A stretch of DNA of 64,000 bases from Hellea sp039977295 (GCA_039977295.1 JBDWDN010000005.1:62001-126000); one strand, 5' to 3'; numbered from the stretch's first letter, positions 15,516 to 24,229 are shown. The notes: generated by a model from the letters alone, not told the origin. Numbers and translations: made by a program.

Positions 15516-16388
15516 ATGACGACCCATTATCATCATCCTTCTGACGTTTTGCGTTTTGCTTATGAAGCAGATGACCGCTGCGCGCTTATTTACGTGACAG
15601 ATATACGGGGCGGGGCGATGCGGGCAAAAGGGGCTTTGATGGCGGTGCGAGAAAGTGGTGAGACCGCGGGGTATATCTCCAATGGATGCGTGGACGCTGA
15701 TATTATCTACCAAGCACGGGCCGCGATAAATGATGGCCAGATACGCCGCCTTAAATATGGGGAAGGATCTCCGTTTAAAGACATCGCCTTGCCTTGCGGC
15801 GGCGCCATAGACCTCTTGGTTTTACCGCGTCCTGATAAGGCGATATTGGGCGATGCCGCCTTGAAATTTGCAACACGCCAATCTGCTGATCTTAACTTTG
15901 AAGGCTTTGAAATGAGCTATGCGCCGAAGTTACGTCTTCGGATTGCAGGGCGCGGAGCGGCCGTAAATGCTTTGGCGTCACAGGCTTTGCAGTCAGGATT
16001 TGAAGTGCACCTGCAATCCCCAGACGTCGATATGCATAATGATTTAGCCGTTACAAAATTTGATCATCTCACCAGCCCCGCCGCTCCCCCGCCCCAGCAT
16101 GATGACCCTTGGACGGCTGTTATTTTGATGTTCCATGATCATGACTGGGAGGCGGCATTACTCGCCCAAGCTCTAATTGGTGACGCTTTTTATATTGGCG
16201 CAATGGGGAGTAAGCGCACCCATGCTTTGCGGAGAGACGCGTTGATAGATGCTGGCATAAGCGCAGATGACATTGCGCGTATTCACGGCCCCATTGGCCT
16301 CATCCCGTCCATGCGTGACGCCAATCTTTTGGGGCTGTCTGCCCTCGCGGAAATCGTGAAAATGGCGCAAGATTGTGGGCGGATATGA
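15516..16388 (+). CDS. xdhC: XdhC family molybdenum cofactor maturation protein
   Basis: About 290 residues from the ATG at 15516; an in-frame GTG at 15498 is less likely. The N-terminal XdhC/CoxI domain includes the GGAMRAKGALMAV and SNGCVDADI segments; the C-terminal Rossmann part includes LRIAGRGAAVNALA, FYIGAMGSKRTHALRR and IHGPIGLIPSMRD. XdhC proteins bind and protect the molybdenum cofactor for insertion into xanthine-dehydrogenase-type enzymes, so such an enzyme should be encoded elsewhere. The stop overlaps the mocA start. Confidence 0.85.
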   Translation: MTTHYHHPSDVLRFAYEADDRCALIYVTDIRGGAMRAKGALMAVRESGETAGYISNGCVDADIIYQARAAINDGQIRRLKYGEGSPFKDIALPCGGAIDLLVLPRPDKAILGDAALKFATRQSADLNFEGFEMSYAPKLRLRIAGRGAAVNALASQALQSGFEVHLQSPDVDMHNDLAVTKFDHLTSPAAPPPQHDDPWTAVILMFHDHDWEAALLAQALIGDAFYIGAMGSKRTHALRRDALIDAGISADDIARIHGPIGLIPSMRDANLLGLSALAEIVKMAQDCGRI

Positions 16389-16963
16389 AGCCAGAAAATT
16401 GCGCTTTAATTATACTCGCGAGCGGGCTGTCAGAACGCTTTGGAACAGCCGATAAATTGATGGTAGATTTTAGGGGGAAACCTTTAGTTCAACATGTCAT
16501 TGATGCCGCTAAGGATGTGAGATTTGCAAGGCGGTTTGCCGTTATACCTAGGCTGTCCAAAAGACGCCGCGCGCTGTTTTCTGGGCAAGACTTTACGCTT
16601 ATCGAAAATGACACGCCAGAAGCAGGCCAAGGCGGCTCTTTGAAACTTGCCGCGCAAGCGGCTCGGGACGATGGTTACTCCGCTATCTGTGTGATGCTCG
16701 GCGATATGCCTTTTGTCCAAACAGCAGACTTAATTAACTTACTTCGCAATCTCTCAGGTAAGGATAGGGGTATAAGCCATTGTAATAACACGCTTATGCC
16801 GCCCGCTATTTTTACGAATGAGGCGCTGGACGCCTTGCTAAGCCTTGATCCTGATAGCGGGGCTAAGGCGTTATTTAATTCTGAGGATTTCTATAAACAT
16901 CCTTTGTCAGAGCGCGCTGCACGCGATATTGACACACCAGAAACTTTGGCGGAATTGACGTGA
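16385..16963 (+). CDS. mocA: Molybdenum cofactor nucleotidyltransferase (MocA-like)
   Basis: About 192 residues from the ATG at 16385, which overlaps the xdhC stop as ATGA. The nucleotidyltransferase motif reads LASGLSERFGTADKLM (about 11-26), a variant of L-A-A-G-x-S-x-R-x-G-x-x-K, and the metal-binding stretch is VMLGDMPFV. Pairing with XdhC favours the CTP-using MocA type, which makes the cytosine dinucleotide cofactor used by molybdenum hydroxylases, over MobA. The call to MocA rather than MobA is inference from context. Confidence 0.8.
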   Translation: MKPENCALIILASGLSERFGTADKLMVDFRGKPLVQHVIDAAKDVRFARRFAVIPRLSKRRRALFSGQDFTLIENDTPEAGQGGSLKLAAQAARDDGYSAICVMLGDMPFVQTADLINLLRNLSGKDRGISHCNNTLMPPAIFTNEALDALLSLDPDSGAKALFNSEDFYKHPLSERAARDIDTPETLAELT

Positions 16964-17205
16964 TAGATATATTATTCTTTGGACGATTGGGCGACGTTAG
17001 CGAGCGCCTGCATATCGAAATACCTCAGGGACTAACTGATACTGATGGCCTGAGCTCATGGCTGTCAGAGCAGAACGTAGCGCTTGGAATTGAGCTTGGC
17101 AAAGTGGGCAATCGCATTGCTTTGAATAAGACAATTATCACTGCAAGTTCGCCCCTAAATGACGGCGATGAAATTGCCTATATGTCGCCCTTAAGCGGCG
17201 GGTAA
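16960..17205 (+). CDS. moaD: Molybdopterin synthase small subunit MoaD
   Basis: An 81-residue ubiquitin-fold protein ending in the obligatory Gly-Gly (SPLSGG), whose C-terminus is thiocarboxylated and donates sulfur to precursor Z. The segment NDGDEIAYMSPLSGG is typical. The GTG start overlaps the mocA stop as GTGA. The partner MoaE follows at once, with the start one base after this stop. Confidence 0.92.
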   Translation: MIDILFFGRLGDVSERLHIEIPQGLTDTDGLSSWLSEQNVALGIELGKVGNRIALNKTIITASSPLNDGDEIAYMSPLSGG

Positions 17206-17206
17206 T

Positions 17207-17659
17207 ATGACGGCGACCTACCTTAAAATTTGCCAAGAGTCTTTTGATCCCGAGGCCGAACATAAGGCGTTTCGAGACGCCGTTGGCGGCGCGGGCGCGA
17301 TTGTCGCTTTCACAGGGTTAGTGCGCGGCGAAGGCGCAGATTTAACGCTGACCTTATCGCATTATGAGGGCTTCACTGAGAGTCAGATTTTAGAGATCGC
17401 GAAGACAGCAGAGAGGCGCTGGCCGCTTGCGGGGTGGCGCATTCTTCACCGCGTCGGCGCGATGAAAGCGGAGGAGCCGATTGTCTTTGTCGCCACGGCA
17501 AGCCGGCATCGTCGGGACGCATTTGAAGCCGCAGATTTTCTGATGGATTACCTAAAATCCGAAGCTGCCTTTTGGAAGTCCGAGAGCGCCGCTGGGGAAA
17601 GGCGCTGGATTGAACCGCGCGCGCAAGATATAGATGACAAAAAGAGATGGACTAAATAA
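17207..17659 (+). CDS. moaE: Molybdopterin synthase catalytic subunit MoaE
   Basis: A 150-residue MoaE. Recognisable are GAIVAFTGLVRGEG (26-39), SHYEGFTESQILEIAKTAE, HRVGAMKAEEPIVFVATASRHR and the active-site lysine region YLKSEAAFWKSES, followed by RWIEP. Together with MoaD it converts cyclic pyranopterin monophosphate to molybdopterin. The stop codon overlaps the moaB start. Confidence 0.93.
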   Translation: MTATYLKICQESFDPEAEHKAFRDAVGGAGAIVAFTGLVRGEGADLTLTLSHYEGFTESQILEIAKTAERRWPLAGWRILHRVGAMKAEEPIVFVATASRHRRDAFEAADFLMDYLKSEAAFWKSESAAGERRWIEPRAQDIDDKKRWTK

Positions 17660-18189
17660 TGGCAGGCATTGACGAGAGCTTAGAGTTTAAACCTGTGGCC
17701 GTGGCTGTGCTGACAGTTTCAGATACACGTACCCGCGAGAACGATACATCAGGTGATATCCTTCAAGCGCGCATCGAAGACGCAGGGCATAGCGTATTAG
17801 GCCGCGAGATTATCCGCGATACGATTGACGGTGTGCGGGCTCAATTGCAAATCTGGATGGATGATCCAAAAATTGACGTCGTTATTTCAACGGGGGGCAC
17901 AGGGCTGACGGGGCGCGATATTACGGTAGAAGCTGTGACGCCGCTCTTTGACAAGGTCATTGATGGGTTCTCTGTGGTGTTTCATCAAGAGAGTTTCAAA
18001 ACGATTGGCCTCTCAACGCTGCAATCCCGGGCTTGTGCGGGACTAGCCCAAGGCACAATTATTTTCTGCCTGCCGGGATCCAATGGCGCGGTGAAGGATG
18101 GGTGGGATAAGGTTATCGCGGCGCAGCTCGATAGCCGTCACCGCCCTTGTAATATGATCGACCTTATGCCGCGCTTTGGAGAGGTCTAA
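17659..18189 (+). CDS. moaB: Molybdenum cofactor protein MoaB (MPT adenylyltransferase type)
   Basis: A 176-residue MoaB/Mog-family protein with the molybdopterin-binding motif STGGTGLTGRDITVEAV near residues 79-95 and the LTVSDTRTRENDTSGD start typical of MoaB. In E. coli the MoaB paralogue Mog adenylates molybdopterin; in organisms lacking Mog, MoaB is thought to do this. It overlaps moaE by one base and moaC by one base. Confidence 0.9.
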   Translation: MAGIDESLEFKPVAVAVLTVSDTRTRENDTSGDILQARIEDAGHSVLGREIIRDTIDGVRAQLQIWMDDPKIDVVISTGGTGLTGRDITVEAVTPLFDKVIDGFSVVFHQESFKTIGLSTLQSRACAGLAQGTIIFCLPGSNGAVKDGWDKVIAAQLDSRHRPCNMIDLMPRFGEV

Positions 18190-18662
18190 TGTCTAAGCTC
18201 ACCCATTTTGACGAGACAGGCCGCGCCGCCATGGTCGATGTGTCAGGCAAAGCGGTCACAACGCGCAAAGCCCTTGCTGTTGGGCAGGTCAAAATGGCCA
18301 GCGCAACACTCGCACTTGTTCAAAAGGGCGATAATAAAAAAGGTGATGTCTTTTCTGTTGCGGAGCTTGCAGGGATAATGGGCGCAAAAAAGACATCCGA
18401 TCTCGTCCCGCTCTGTCACCCGCTGCCGCTCTCAAAAGTCAATGTCCGCATTGAGATTGATGAAACACTGCCAGGCTTATCAGTTTCAGCTGAAACGAAA
18501 ACCAGCGGGCAAACAGGCGTCGAGATGGAGGCCTTAACAGCTGTGTCTGTCGCCTGCTTGACGATTTATGACATGCTGAAGGCCGTTGATAAGCATATGG
18601 TGATTGGCGAGATTATGTTGACCGAAAAAACAGGGGGTAAATCCGGAGATTGGACGCGTTAA
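18189..18662 (+). CDS. moaC: Cyclic pyranopterin monophosphate synthase MoaC
   Basis: A 157-residue MoaC, the second enzyme of molybdopterin synthesis. Landmarks are LTHFDETGRAAMVDVSGKAVT, the active-site LVPLCHPLPLSKV (about 74-86), TGVEMEALTAVSVACLT and AVDKHM. The partner radical-SAM enzyme MoaA is not in this window. Its TAA stop shares the tetramer TTAA (18659-18662) with the stop of the convergent esterase gene. Confidence 0.95.
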   Translation: MSKLTHFDETGRAAMVDVSGKAVTTRKALAVGQVKMASATLALVQKGDNKKGDVFSVAELAGIMGAKKTSDLVPLCHPLPLSKVNVRIEIDETLPGLSVSAETKTSGQTGVEMEALTAVSVACLTIYDMLKAVDKHMVIGEIMLTEKTGGKSGDWTR

Positions 18663-19507
18663 GCGTTAACGGCTTCGCCTATCCGCGCGATGGCCGTTTT
18701 GGCCTCTTTTGTCGGCATAAGCATATAAACATGGGGCATTTCTTCCGCGACATTTAACTTGGCTTTGGGGTGTTTGGCCGCAAAGCGTATGATATCGGGA
18801 TGTAGCAAGTCTTTGTCACCTGTGAAGATATGTGTCTCTGGAAGCTCTAATATAGAGGCGTGAACAGGACTAATGAGCGGGTCATTAATGTCCATTGTGC
18901 CTGCATAACGCAAAGCGGCTTCTCGAAGGTCCTCGGGGAAGAGTAATTGCTCTCCGGAATTTAGAACCATGTCGGGGTTTTGCATTTCCAAATCCACCCA
19001 AGGCGCGATTAAGACAAGCTTATCCGCAGCTTGATGGCCAGAGGTTGAAAGCCAATTGGCCAGACCGATGGCGAGATTGGCACCAGCGGAATCTCCCATA
19101 ATGATGACGCGGCGAGGGGCGGCTATTTCTATCGTCTTTAGAAAATGAGCCCGCATCCATTCATGCGTCTGGATCGCGGTGTGTTTTGGCGGCAGCGGGT
19201 AGTCAGGGGCAATCAAAGTTGCGCCTGATGCGGCTGCGATTTTACCCATCATTGGAAAGTAAAGCGGGGAGAAGCCGAGTACAAATGCGCCGCCATGCAG
19301 GTAATAGATAAGCGTATCGTTGCCCGAATAGTGCCAAATGGTCTGACCCTCAAATTCAGATTTCGTCATTTCGTAAGCGTCGATCTCTTTGTCTTTTGGA
19401 GCGGCCGTAGCCGAGCGGCCCTTCTTAAATTGCCTGCCTAAAATTTTCCGCCCCCCCGTTAGACGTAGCAATAAGACAAAGAAACGGTGGGAGAGGGAAA
19501 CTGACAT
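18659..19507 (-). CDS. Alpha/beta-hydrolase, hormone-sensitive-lipase family
   Basis: A 282-residue family IV (HSL-like) esterase: oxyanion motif YYLHGGAFVLG (about 68-78), nucleophile elbow MGDSAGANLAIG (138-149; Ser near 141), acid region HIFTGDKDLLHPD and the C-terminal His in MPHVYML. There is no signal peptide, only a hydrophobic N-terminus, so it is probably cytosolic and hydrolyses short- to medium-chain acyl esters. Monocistronic; its 3' end overlaps moaC by 4 bases. Confidence 0.85.
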   Translation of the reverse strand: MSVSLSHRFFVLLLRLTGGRKILGRQFKKGRSATAAPKDKEIDAYEMTKSEFEGQTIWHYSGNDTLIYYLHGGAFVLGFSPLYFPMMGKIAAASGATLIAPDYPLPPKHTAIQTHEWMRAHFLKTIEIAAPRRVIIMGDSAGANLAIGLANWLSTSGHQAADKLVLIAPWVDLEMQNPDMVLNSGEQLLFPEDLREAALRYAGTMDINDPLISPVHASILELPETHIFTGDKDLLHPDIIRFAAKHPKAKLNVAEEMPHVYMLMPTKEAKTAIARIGEAVNA

Positions 19508-19623
19508 ACATCACTATAACGTGCTTGGAGAGGCTGTAAATTCTCTTATTTCTTTGGAGTGACACCTTGCTTTTTGCTCCTAAGAGGCATAGCTATGCAA
19601 CAAATTGCATATAGGAGTTTATC

Positions 19624-20802
19624 ATGCGCGAAGCTGTCATCGTCTCAACTGCCCGTACCCCCATTGGCCGGGCTTATCGCGGGGCGTTTAATAACACCTT
19701 TTCACCAACACTCGCCGGCCATGTTCTTAAACATGCCGTTCAGCGCGCGGGCCTTGAAGGCGGCGAAGTCGAAGACGTGATCATGGGCTCTGCTCTACAG
19801 CAAGGTTCGCAGTCCTCAAATGTGGCGCGAATGGCGACATTGCGGGCAGGATTGCCAGATAGCGTTTCTGCTATGACAATTGACCGTCAGTGCTCATCGG
19901 GCATGATGGCGATTGGTATGGCGGCCAAGCAAATCCTTGTGGACGGTATGGATATCGCCATTGGCGGCGGTCTAGACTCAATCTCAAAGGTTCAAACGGC
20001 TGAGATGCGCGTCGAAGCGGATCCCGAGCTCTATAAAATGCACCCCACGGCTTATATGCAAATGATCGACACAGCTGAGACAGTGGCCAAGCGCTATAAT
20101 GTCTCCCGCGAAGCCATGGATGAATATGCTCTTGCGAGCCAACAGCGCACACATGCCGCGCAAGAAGCCGGCAAATTTGACGATGAAATCGTTCCTATGG
20201 CCTCTGTCATGGGCGTTAAGAATAAAGAAACAGGCGAGATTTCGACCCAAGAGGTTACGCTTGAAAAAGACGAAGGCAACCGCCCATCAACAACACTTGA
20301 AGGTCTGGCTGGCCTTAAGGCCGTTCGCGGCCCCGGTAATTTCATCACGGCTGGTAACGCCTCGCAACTCTCTGACGGTGCGTCAGCCTCAGTCTTGATG
20401 GAAGCTAAAGTGGCGTCTCAGCGCGGACTAAACCCGCTCGGTATATACCGCGGTATGGCTGTTGCAGGACTTGCGCCTGATGAAATGGGCATCGGACCCG
20501 TTTACGCAATCCCTAAGCTGCTCGAGAAGAACGGCCTGAAAATGGACGATATTGGCCTTTGGGAATTGAACGAAGCTTTCGCTGTTCAGGTTATCTATTG
20601 CCGCGACAAACTCGGCATTCCAATGGAAAACCTCAACGTTAATGGCGGCGCGATTTCTATCGGTCACCCTTATGGTATGTCCGGTGCGCGCATGGTTGCT
20701 CACGCCCTTATCGAAGGCAAGCGACGCGGCGCAAAATATGTTGTCAGCACAATGTGTGTCGGCGGCGGAATGGGCGCAGCAGGGTTATTTGAGGTCGCCT
20801 AG
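19624..20802 (+). CDS. Acetyl-CoA acetyltransferase / 3-ketoacyl-CoA thiolase
   Basis: A 392-residue thiolase. The nucleophilic Cys90 (DRQCSSGMMA), His348 (GHPYGMSGA) and the second active-site Cys378 (STMCVGGGMGAAG) are all present at the positions usual for the family. It cleaves 3-ketoacyl-CoA in beta-oxidation or condenses acetyl-CoA. The downstream SDR gene encodes the preceding beta-oxidation step, suggesting a fatty-acid degradation pair. TAGGAGTTTATC precedes the start. Its stop codon lies inside a nested inverted repeat. Confidence 0.93.
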   Translation: MREAVIVSTARTPIGRAYRGAFNNTFSPTLAGHVLKHAVQRAGLEGGEVEDVIMGSALQQGSQSSNVARMATLRAGLPDSVSAMTIDRQCSSGMMAIGMAAKQILVDGMDIAIGGGLDSISKVQTAEMRVEADPELYKMHPTAYMQMIDTAETVAKRYNVSREAMDEYALASQQRTHAAQEAGKFDDEIVPMASVMGVKNKETGEISTQEVTLEKDEGNRPSTTLEGLAGLKAVRGPGNFITAGNASQLSDGASASVLMEAKVASQRGLNPLGIYRGMAVAGLAPDEMGIGPVYAIPKLLEKNGLKMDDIGLWELNEAFAVQVIYCRDKLGIPMENLNVNGGAISIGHPYGMSGARMVAHALIEGKRRGAKYVVSTMCVGGGMGAAGLFEVA

Positions 20803-20854
20803 CTTTTCAGGCGAAGCCTGAAAAAATCGATTGATAATCGATTTTCGCTAGGCG
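20796..20854. repeat. Nested Y-shaped inverted repeat
   Basis: An outer perfect 8-bp stem (CGCCTAGC 20796-20803 with GCTAGGCG 20847-20854) encloses two hairpins: TTTTCAGGC / GCCTGAAAA with a GAA triloop (20804-20824) and AATCGAT / ATCGATT with loop TGATA (20825-20843). It lies at the end of the thiolase gene and before the SDR gene. Farther on, 20898-20918 holds a third hairpin, CCGCGC / GCGCGG. Confidence 0.8.
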
Positions 20855-20944
20855 CGGTGAGCGCAAGCGAGACGACAAAATGTCAAGAAACATTCGCCGC
20901 GCTGATACGCGCGGCTAATCCTACTTAAAAACAAGAGAATTAAA

Positions 20945-21862
20945 ATGAGTACAGTAGAATTTAAAGACCGCGTCGCAATCGTGACCGGCGCGGGCGGCGG
21001 CTTGGGCCGTAGCCATGCTTTAGCCCTAGCGGCACGCGGCGTTAAAGTCGTCGTTAATGACCTTGGCGGCAGTGTTGACGGAACAGGCGGCGGCGCAACT
21101 ATGGCGGAAAATGTCGTTGCGGAAATTATCGCAGCAGGCGGCGAAGCTATTGCCAATGGCGCCAACGTCACCAAAGAAGATGAAGTTCAAGCCATGGTTG
21201 ACGAAGCGATTGCGAAATGGGGCCACATTGACATTCTTGTCAATAATGCGGGCATCCTGCGCGATAAATCATTTTCTAAAATGGACATGAATGATTGGGA
21301 CCTGGTTGTTGCTGTTCACCTTAAAGGGTCAGCTATTTGTACGCAGGCTGTGTGGAACCATATGAAAGAACGCGGCTATGGGCGTATTGTCATGACGACG
21401 TCTTCATCTGGTATGTATGGTAACTTTGGCCAAACGAATTACGGCGCGGCTAAGGCGGGTCTATCTGGCTTTATGCGGACTTTATGTATTGAAGGCGCAA
21501 AATATGATATTCGGGTCAACAGCCTTTCGCCAACGGCGCGGAGCCGTATGACGGAAAACTTGATGCCTGAAGAGATATTAGAAAAGCTGACGGTTGAATC
21601 TGTGTCTGCTGGTCTTGTTTACCTTGTCTGTGACGACGCCCCAAATCGCATGATCTTATGTGCAGGTGCAGGCGGTTACTCCGAAACAAAAGTCTTTGAA
21701 ACGCAAGGCATCAATTTGTCAGAGGGCGATCAGACGGCTGAGAATGTTGCAAAGTTCATTGACCAAATTCGTGATACTAAAGGTCAGGAAGAATTCACCA
21801 ATGGCGGACAACAGGGCGCAAAATACCTAACCCGCATTCAGAATGGCGATTTCACGACGTAG
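20945..21862 (+). CDS. Short-chain dehydrogenase (3-hydroxyacyl-CoA dehydrogenase type)
   Basis: A 305-residue SDR resembling the dehydrogenase unit of peroxisomal multifunctional enzyme type 2. NAD-binding TGAGGGLG (14-21), NNAG (100-103), catalytic Ser153-155 region, Tyr166 and Lys170 (NYGAAK) are intact. The insertion NDLGGSVDGTGGGATMAE after the second strand is typical of the MFE-2/HSD17B4 branch, as is the extended C-terminus with GAGGYSETKVFET. It probably oxidises 3-hydroxyacyl-CoA before the upstream thiolase acts. An AGAG motif lies 9 bases upstream of the start. Confidence 0.9.
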   Translation: MSTVEFKDRVAIVTGAGGGLGRSHALALAARGVKVVVNDLGGSVDGTGGGATMAENVVAEIIAAGGEAIANGANVTKEDEVQAMVDEAIAKWGHIDILVNNAGILRDKSFSKMDMNDWDLVVAVHLKGSAICTQAVWNHMKERGYGRIVMTTSSSGMYGNFGQTNYGAAKAGLSGFMRTLCIEGAKYDIRVNSLSPTARSRMTENLMPEEILEKLTVESVSAGLVYLVCDDAPNRMILCAGAGGYSETKVFETQGINLSEGDQTAENVAKFIDQIRDTKGQEEFTNGGQQGAKYLTRIQNGDFTT

Positions 21863-21976
21863 GGTTTGGCGTTAAGCGCCAGCCCGGAAAACCTTGTGAT
21901 TAGGGACAGGGAAAAGCCGACATGGTCTTGCGCGCTTATGGCGGCGCGCAGGCCACCTACAACTACAATCTATAAC

Positions 21977-22055
21977 TTTGTCATCCTCGCGAAAGCGAGG
22001 ATCTATCGCCATGTGTTGTTGGCCGTTAGACCCCCGCATGCGCGAGGGTGACAAA
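21977..22055. repeat. REP-like palindromic element with inverted ends
   Basis: The ends TTTGTCATCCTCGCG (21977-21991) and CGCGAGGGTGACAAA (22041-22055) are inverted repeats matching at 14 of 15 positions. The left end also folds locally as CCTCGC-GAAA-GCGAGG. Elements with a G-T-C-A-T-C-C-T/C-C-G-C-G-A-A-A-G-C-G core are common intergenic repeats in alphaproteobacterial genomes. It sits between the convergent SDR and aminopeptidase genes. Confidence 0.7.
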
Positions 22056-22079
22056 TATATTGTGGGTAGGGCGGTGTAT

Positions 22080-23909
22080 CTAAAGCGGCGCGCAAGCCTC
22101 TTTAAGCCAAGCCTTCACATCACCTTCAACCTGACCACCAATCTTGCCCCAAACATCAGCGTGATAGCCATTAATATAGTCCCGCTCCGCCGCCGTGAGC
22201 AATGATAACTCAATCAAATCTTTATGCAGCGGGGCCAAGGTCAAGTTCTCAAAGCCAAGCATCTTACGCTCTCCGCCTTTAATCGCAGCCGCTTCCGTCA
22301 CATATTGTAGATTCTCAATGCGGATGCCGTAGCCGCCCGTTTTGTAATAGCCGGGTTCATTGGACACAATCATACCTGGCTTTAGCGCCACTTTGTTGGG
22401 CATTTTTGAAATACGCTGCGGACCTTCATGGACGCCCAGATAAACGCCGACGCCGTGGCCTGTGCCGTGATCATAATCTAGGCCGTGCTGCCACAATGCG
22501 TAGCGGGCGAGTACGTCTAGATTGCTGCCTGTGGTGCCGACGGGGAAACGTACGGTCGCCAAAGCAATGTGGCCTTTTAATACAAGTGTGAAACGCTGAC
22601 GCATTTCGGCGTCGGGGGTTCCTATTGGGACTGTGCGCGTGACGTCCGTCGTGCCGTCCTGATATTGCGCGCCGCTATCAATTAAAAAGAGCGAGCCTTT
22701 ACCCAGTTTCTTGGTCGTCGCTTTGCTAACGCGGTAATGCACGATAGCGCCGTTGGAGCCTGCGCCCGAAATACTCTCAAAGCTAAGGTCTTTCAGCTGT
22801 CCCGTTTCGTGGCGGAAATGCTCAAGCTGACCCGCCGCGTCTATTTCATCGACCTGTCCCGATTGGGCCACTGTGTCTAGCCAGTGCAAAAATTTGATAA
22901 GCGGAACAGCATCGCGTTTATGTGCCTCTGTGCTGCCTGCGAGTTCAGAGGTATTCTTGCAGGCTTTGGGCAGGGCGACAGGGTCTTGGGCTTTTAGCAC
23001 TTTCGCGCCAGCCTCTTTAAGGGCTTCAAAATACCAGGCTGAGCTGACGGCCGGGTCGGCAATGATTGTTTGGCCTTTTAAGGCGTTAAGCCCATCGGCG
23101 ATGTCCTCTTCATTTCGGATAGAGACATCATTTCCCAAATGGCTGCGCACCGCATCAGTCAGCTTTTCTGGCTTCACAAATAGATCTACTTGCCCATTGG
23201 ATTTTACAATCACGGTAGAAAGCGGAAGCGGGGTGCACATAACATCGCCGCCGCGAATATTGAGCAGCCACGCGATGGAGGCAGGAGAGGTGATGAGGGC
23301 GGCGTCGGCATTTTGCGCCGCAATGGCTTTGCCTATACTGGCGCGCTTATCGTTGTGACTTTCCCCAGCAAGGCTTAGCGGCTGTATCGACAGAGGCGCT
23401 GTGGGCTTGGCTGGGCGGTCATCCCAGGCGGCATCGATCGGATTAACGCTTAGCGCCTTTAGGCTGGCGCCCGACAAAGCCGTAGCTTTGCGAAAGGTCT
23501 CAAGGGCTGAGGGACTGTGCAGGCGCGGGTCATAGCCAATGACCTGTCCCGCTTTGGTATTCGCCTTTAGCCACGCCGCAACGCCACCGCTTTCTAGTTT
23601 CTCATAGGTGAAGAGGTCGTTATCGACTTGCGCCCCAACTTGCAGTGTATAACGGCCATCGACGAACATGGCGGCATTGTCTGTCATCACGATCGCTGCG
23701 CCCGCAGAGCCTGTGAAACCGCTCACCCACATTAAGCGTTCATTACAATCAGGCAGATACTCATTTTGATATTCGTCTTCATGCGGGACTAAAAAGCCAT
23801 CCAAACCCAATTTTTTGAGGGCTAAACGGAGTTTTGGTAGGTTTTTTTGTCCAAATTCAGGGCCGCCCTGAACCTCAAAATTCTGTATCATGTCAAAGTC
23901 TTGGCGCAT
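22080..23909 (-). CDS. M24 family aminopeptidase (Xaa-Pro aminopeptidase type)
   Basis: A 609-residue M24B metallopeptidase, close in length to eukaryote-like aminopeptidase P. It has two creatinase-like N-terminal domains (to about residue 320) and a C-terminal pita-bread domain. Metal ligands are visible: Asp411 (LIDSGAQYQDG), Asp422 (GTTDVTR), His485 (TGHGVG), Glu518 (SNEPGYY) and Glu532 (RIENL). It removes an N-terminal residue preceding proline, in the cytosol. AAAGGA lies upstream of the chosen start; an internal Met7 is also possible. Monocistronic. Confidence 0.92.
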   Translation of the reverse strand: MRQDFDMIQNFEVQGGPEFGQKNLPKLRLALKKLGLDGFLVPHEDEYQNEYLPDCNERLMWVSGFTGSAGAAIVMTDNAAMFVDGRYTLQVGAQVDNDLFTYEKLESGGVAAWLKANTKAGQVIGYDPRLHSPSALETFRKATALSGASLKALSVNPIDAAWDDRPAKPTAPLSIQPLSLAGESHNDKRASIGKAIAAQNADAALITSPASIAWLLNIRGGDVMCTPLPLSTVIVKSNGQVDLFVKPEKLTDAVRSHLGNDVSIRNEEDIADGLNALKGQTIIADPAVSSAWYFEALKEAGAKVLKAQDPVALPKACKNTSELAGSTEAHKRDAVPLIKFLHWLDTVAQSGQVDEIDAAGQLEHFRHETGQLKDLSFESISGAGSNGAIVHYRVSKATTKKLGKGSLFLIDSGAQYQDGTTDVTRTVPIGTPDAEMRQRFTLVLKGHIALATVRFPVGTTGSNLDVLARYALWQHGLDYDHGTGHGVGVYLGVHEGPQRISKMPNKVALKPGMIVSNEPGYYKTGGYGIRIENLQYVTEAAAIKGGERKMLGFENLTLAPLHKDLIELSLLTAAERDYINGYHADVWGKIGGQVEGDVKAWLKEACAPL

Positions 23910-24038
23910 GTCATGTCCTTTTTGCTTAGGTTACATGTAATGAAACCCGCGCGAAACCGCCAGAGGAGACTTATAAATGTCGATAATATGTGCTATAGTT
24001 AATCTAAGCTGTGGTGGGCTTAATCTAGAGAGACTGAT

Positions 24039-24215
24039 ATGGCGCAAAAATTTTTCGCAAGCATATTCGGACGGCGTAAGCCTATTATTCCTGACCGAGG
24101 CACGGTGGTAAGTGACTTTAAGCCCATAAAACCCGCGCAGGACATCGCGGATTTTGAATATCCCCCTGAATCCAGTTTTTACTCTGAAAGCCCTACTGAG
24201 CTTCAAGAGGGTTAA
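24039..24215 (+). CDS. Small 58-residue protein, unknown function
   Basis: ATG at 24039 opens 58 codons with an N-terminus of amphipathic basic type (MAQKFFASIFGRRKP) and an acidic, aromatic C-terminal half (DFEYPPESSFYSESP). AGAGAG lies upstream. It lies in a 708-base interval free of longer genes, upstream of another small ORF on the same strand. An antiparallel reading frame (23931-24245) is longer but has no protein-like composition. No family recognised; coding status is uncertain. Confidence 0.45.
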   Translation: MAQKFFASIFGRRKPIIPDRGTVVSDFKPIKPAQDIADFEYPPESSFYSESPTELQEG

Positions 24216-24229
24216 CCATTTATGACTCT

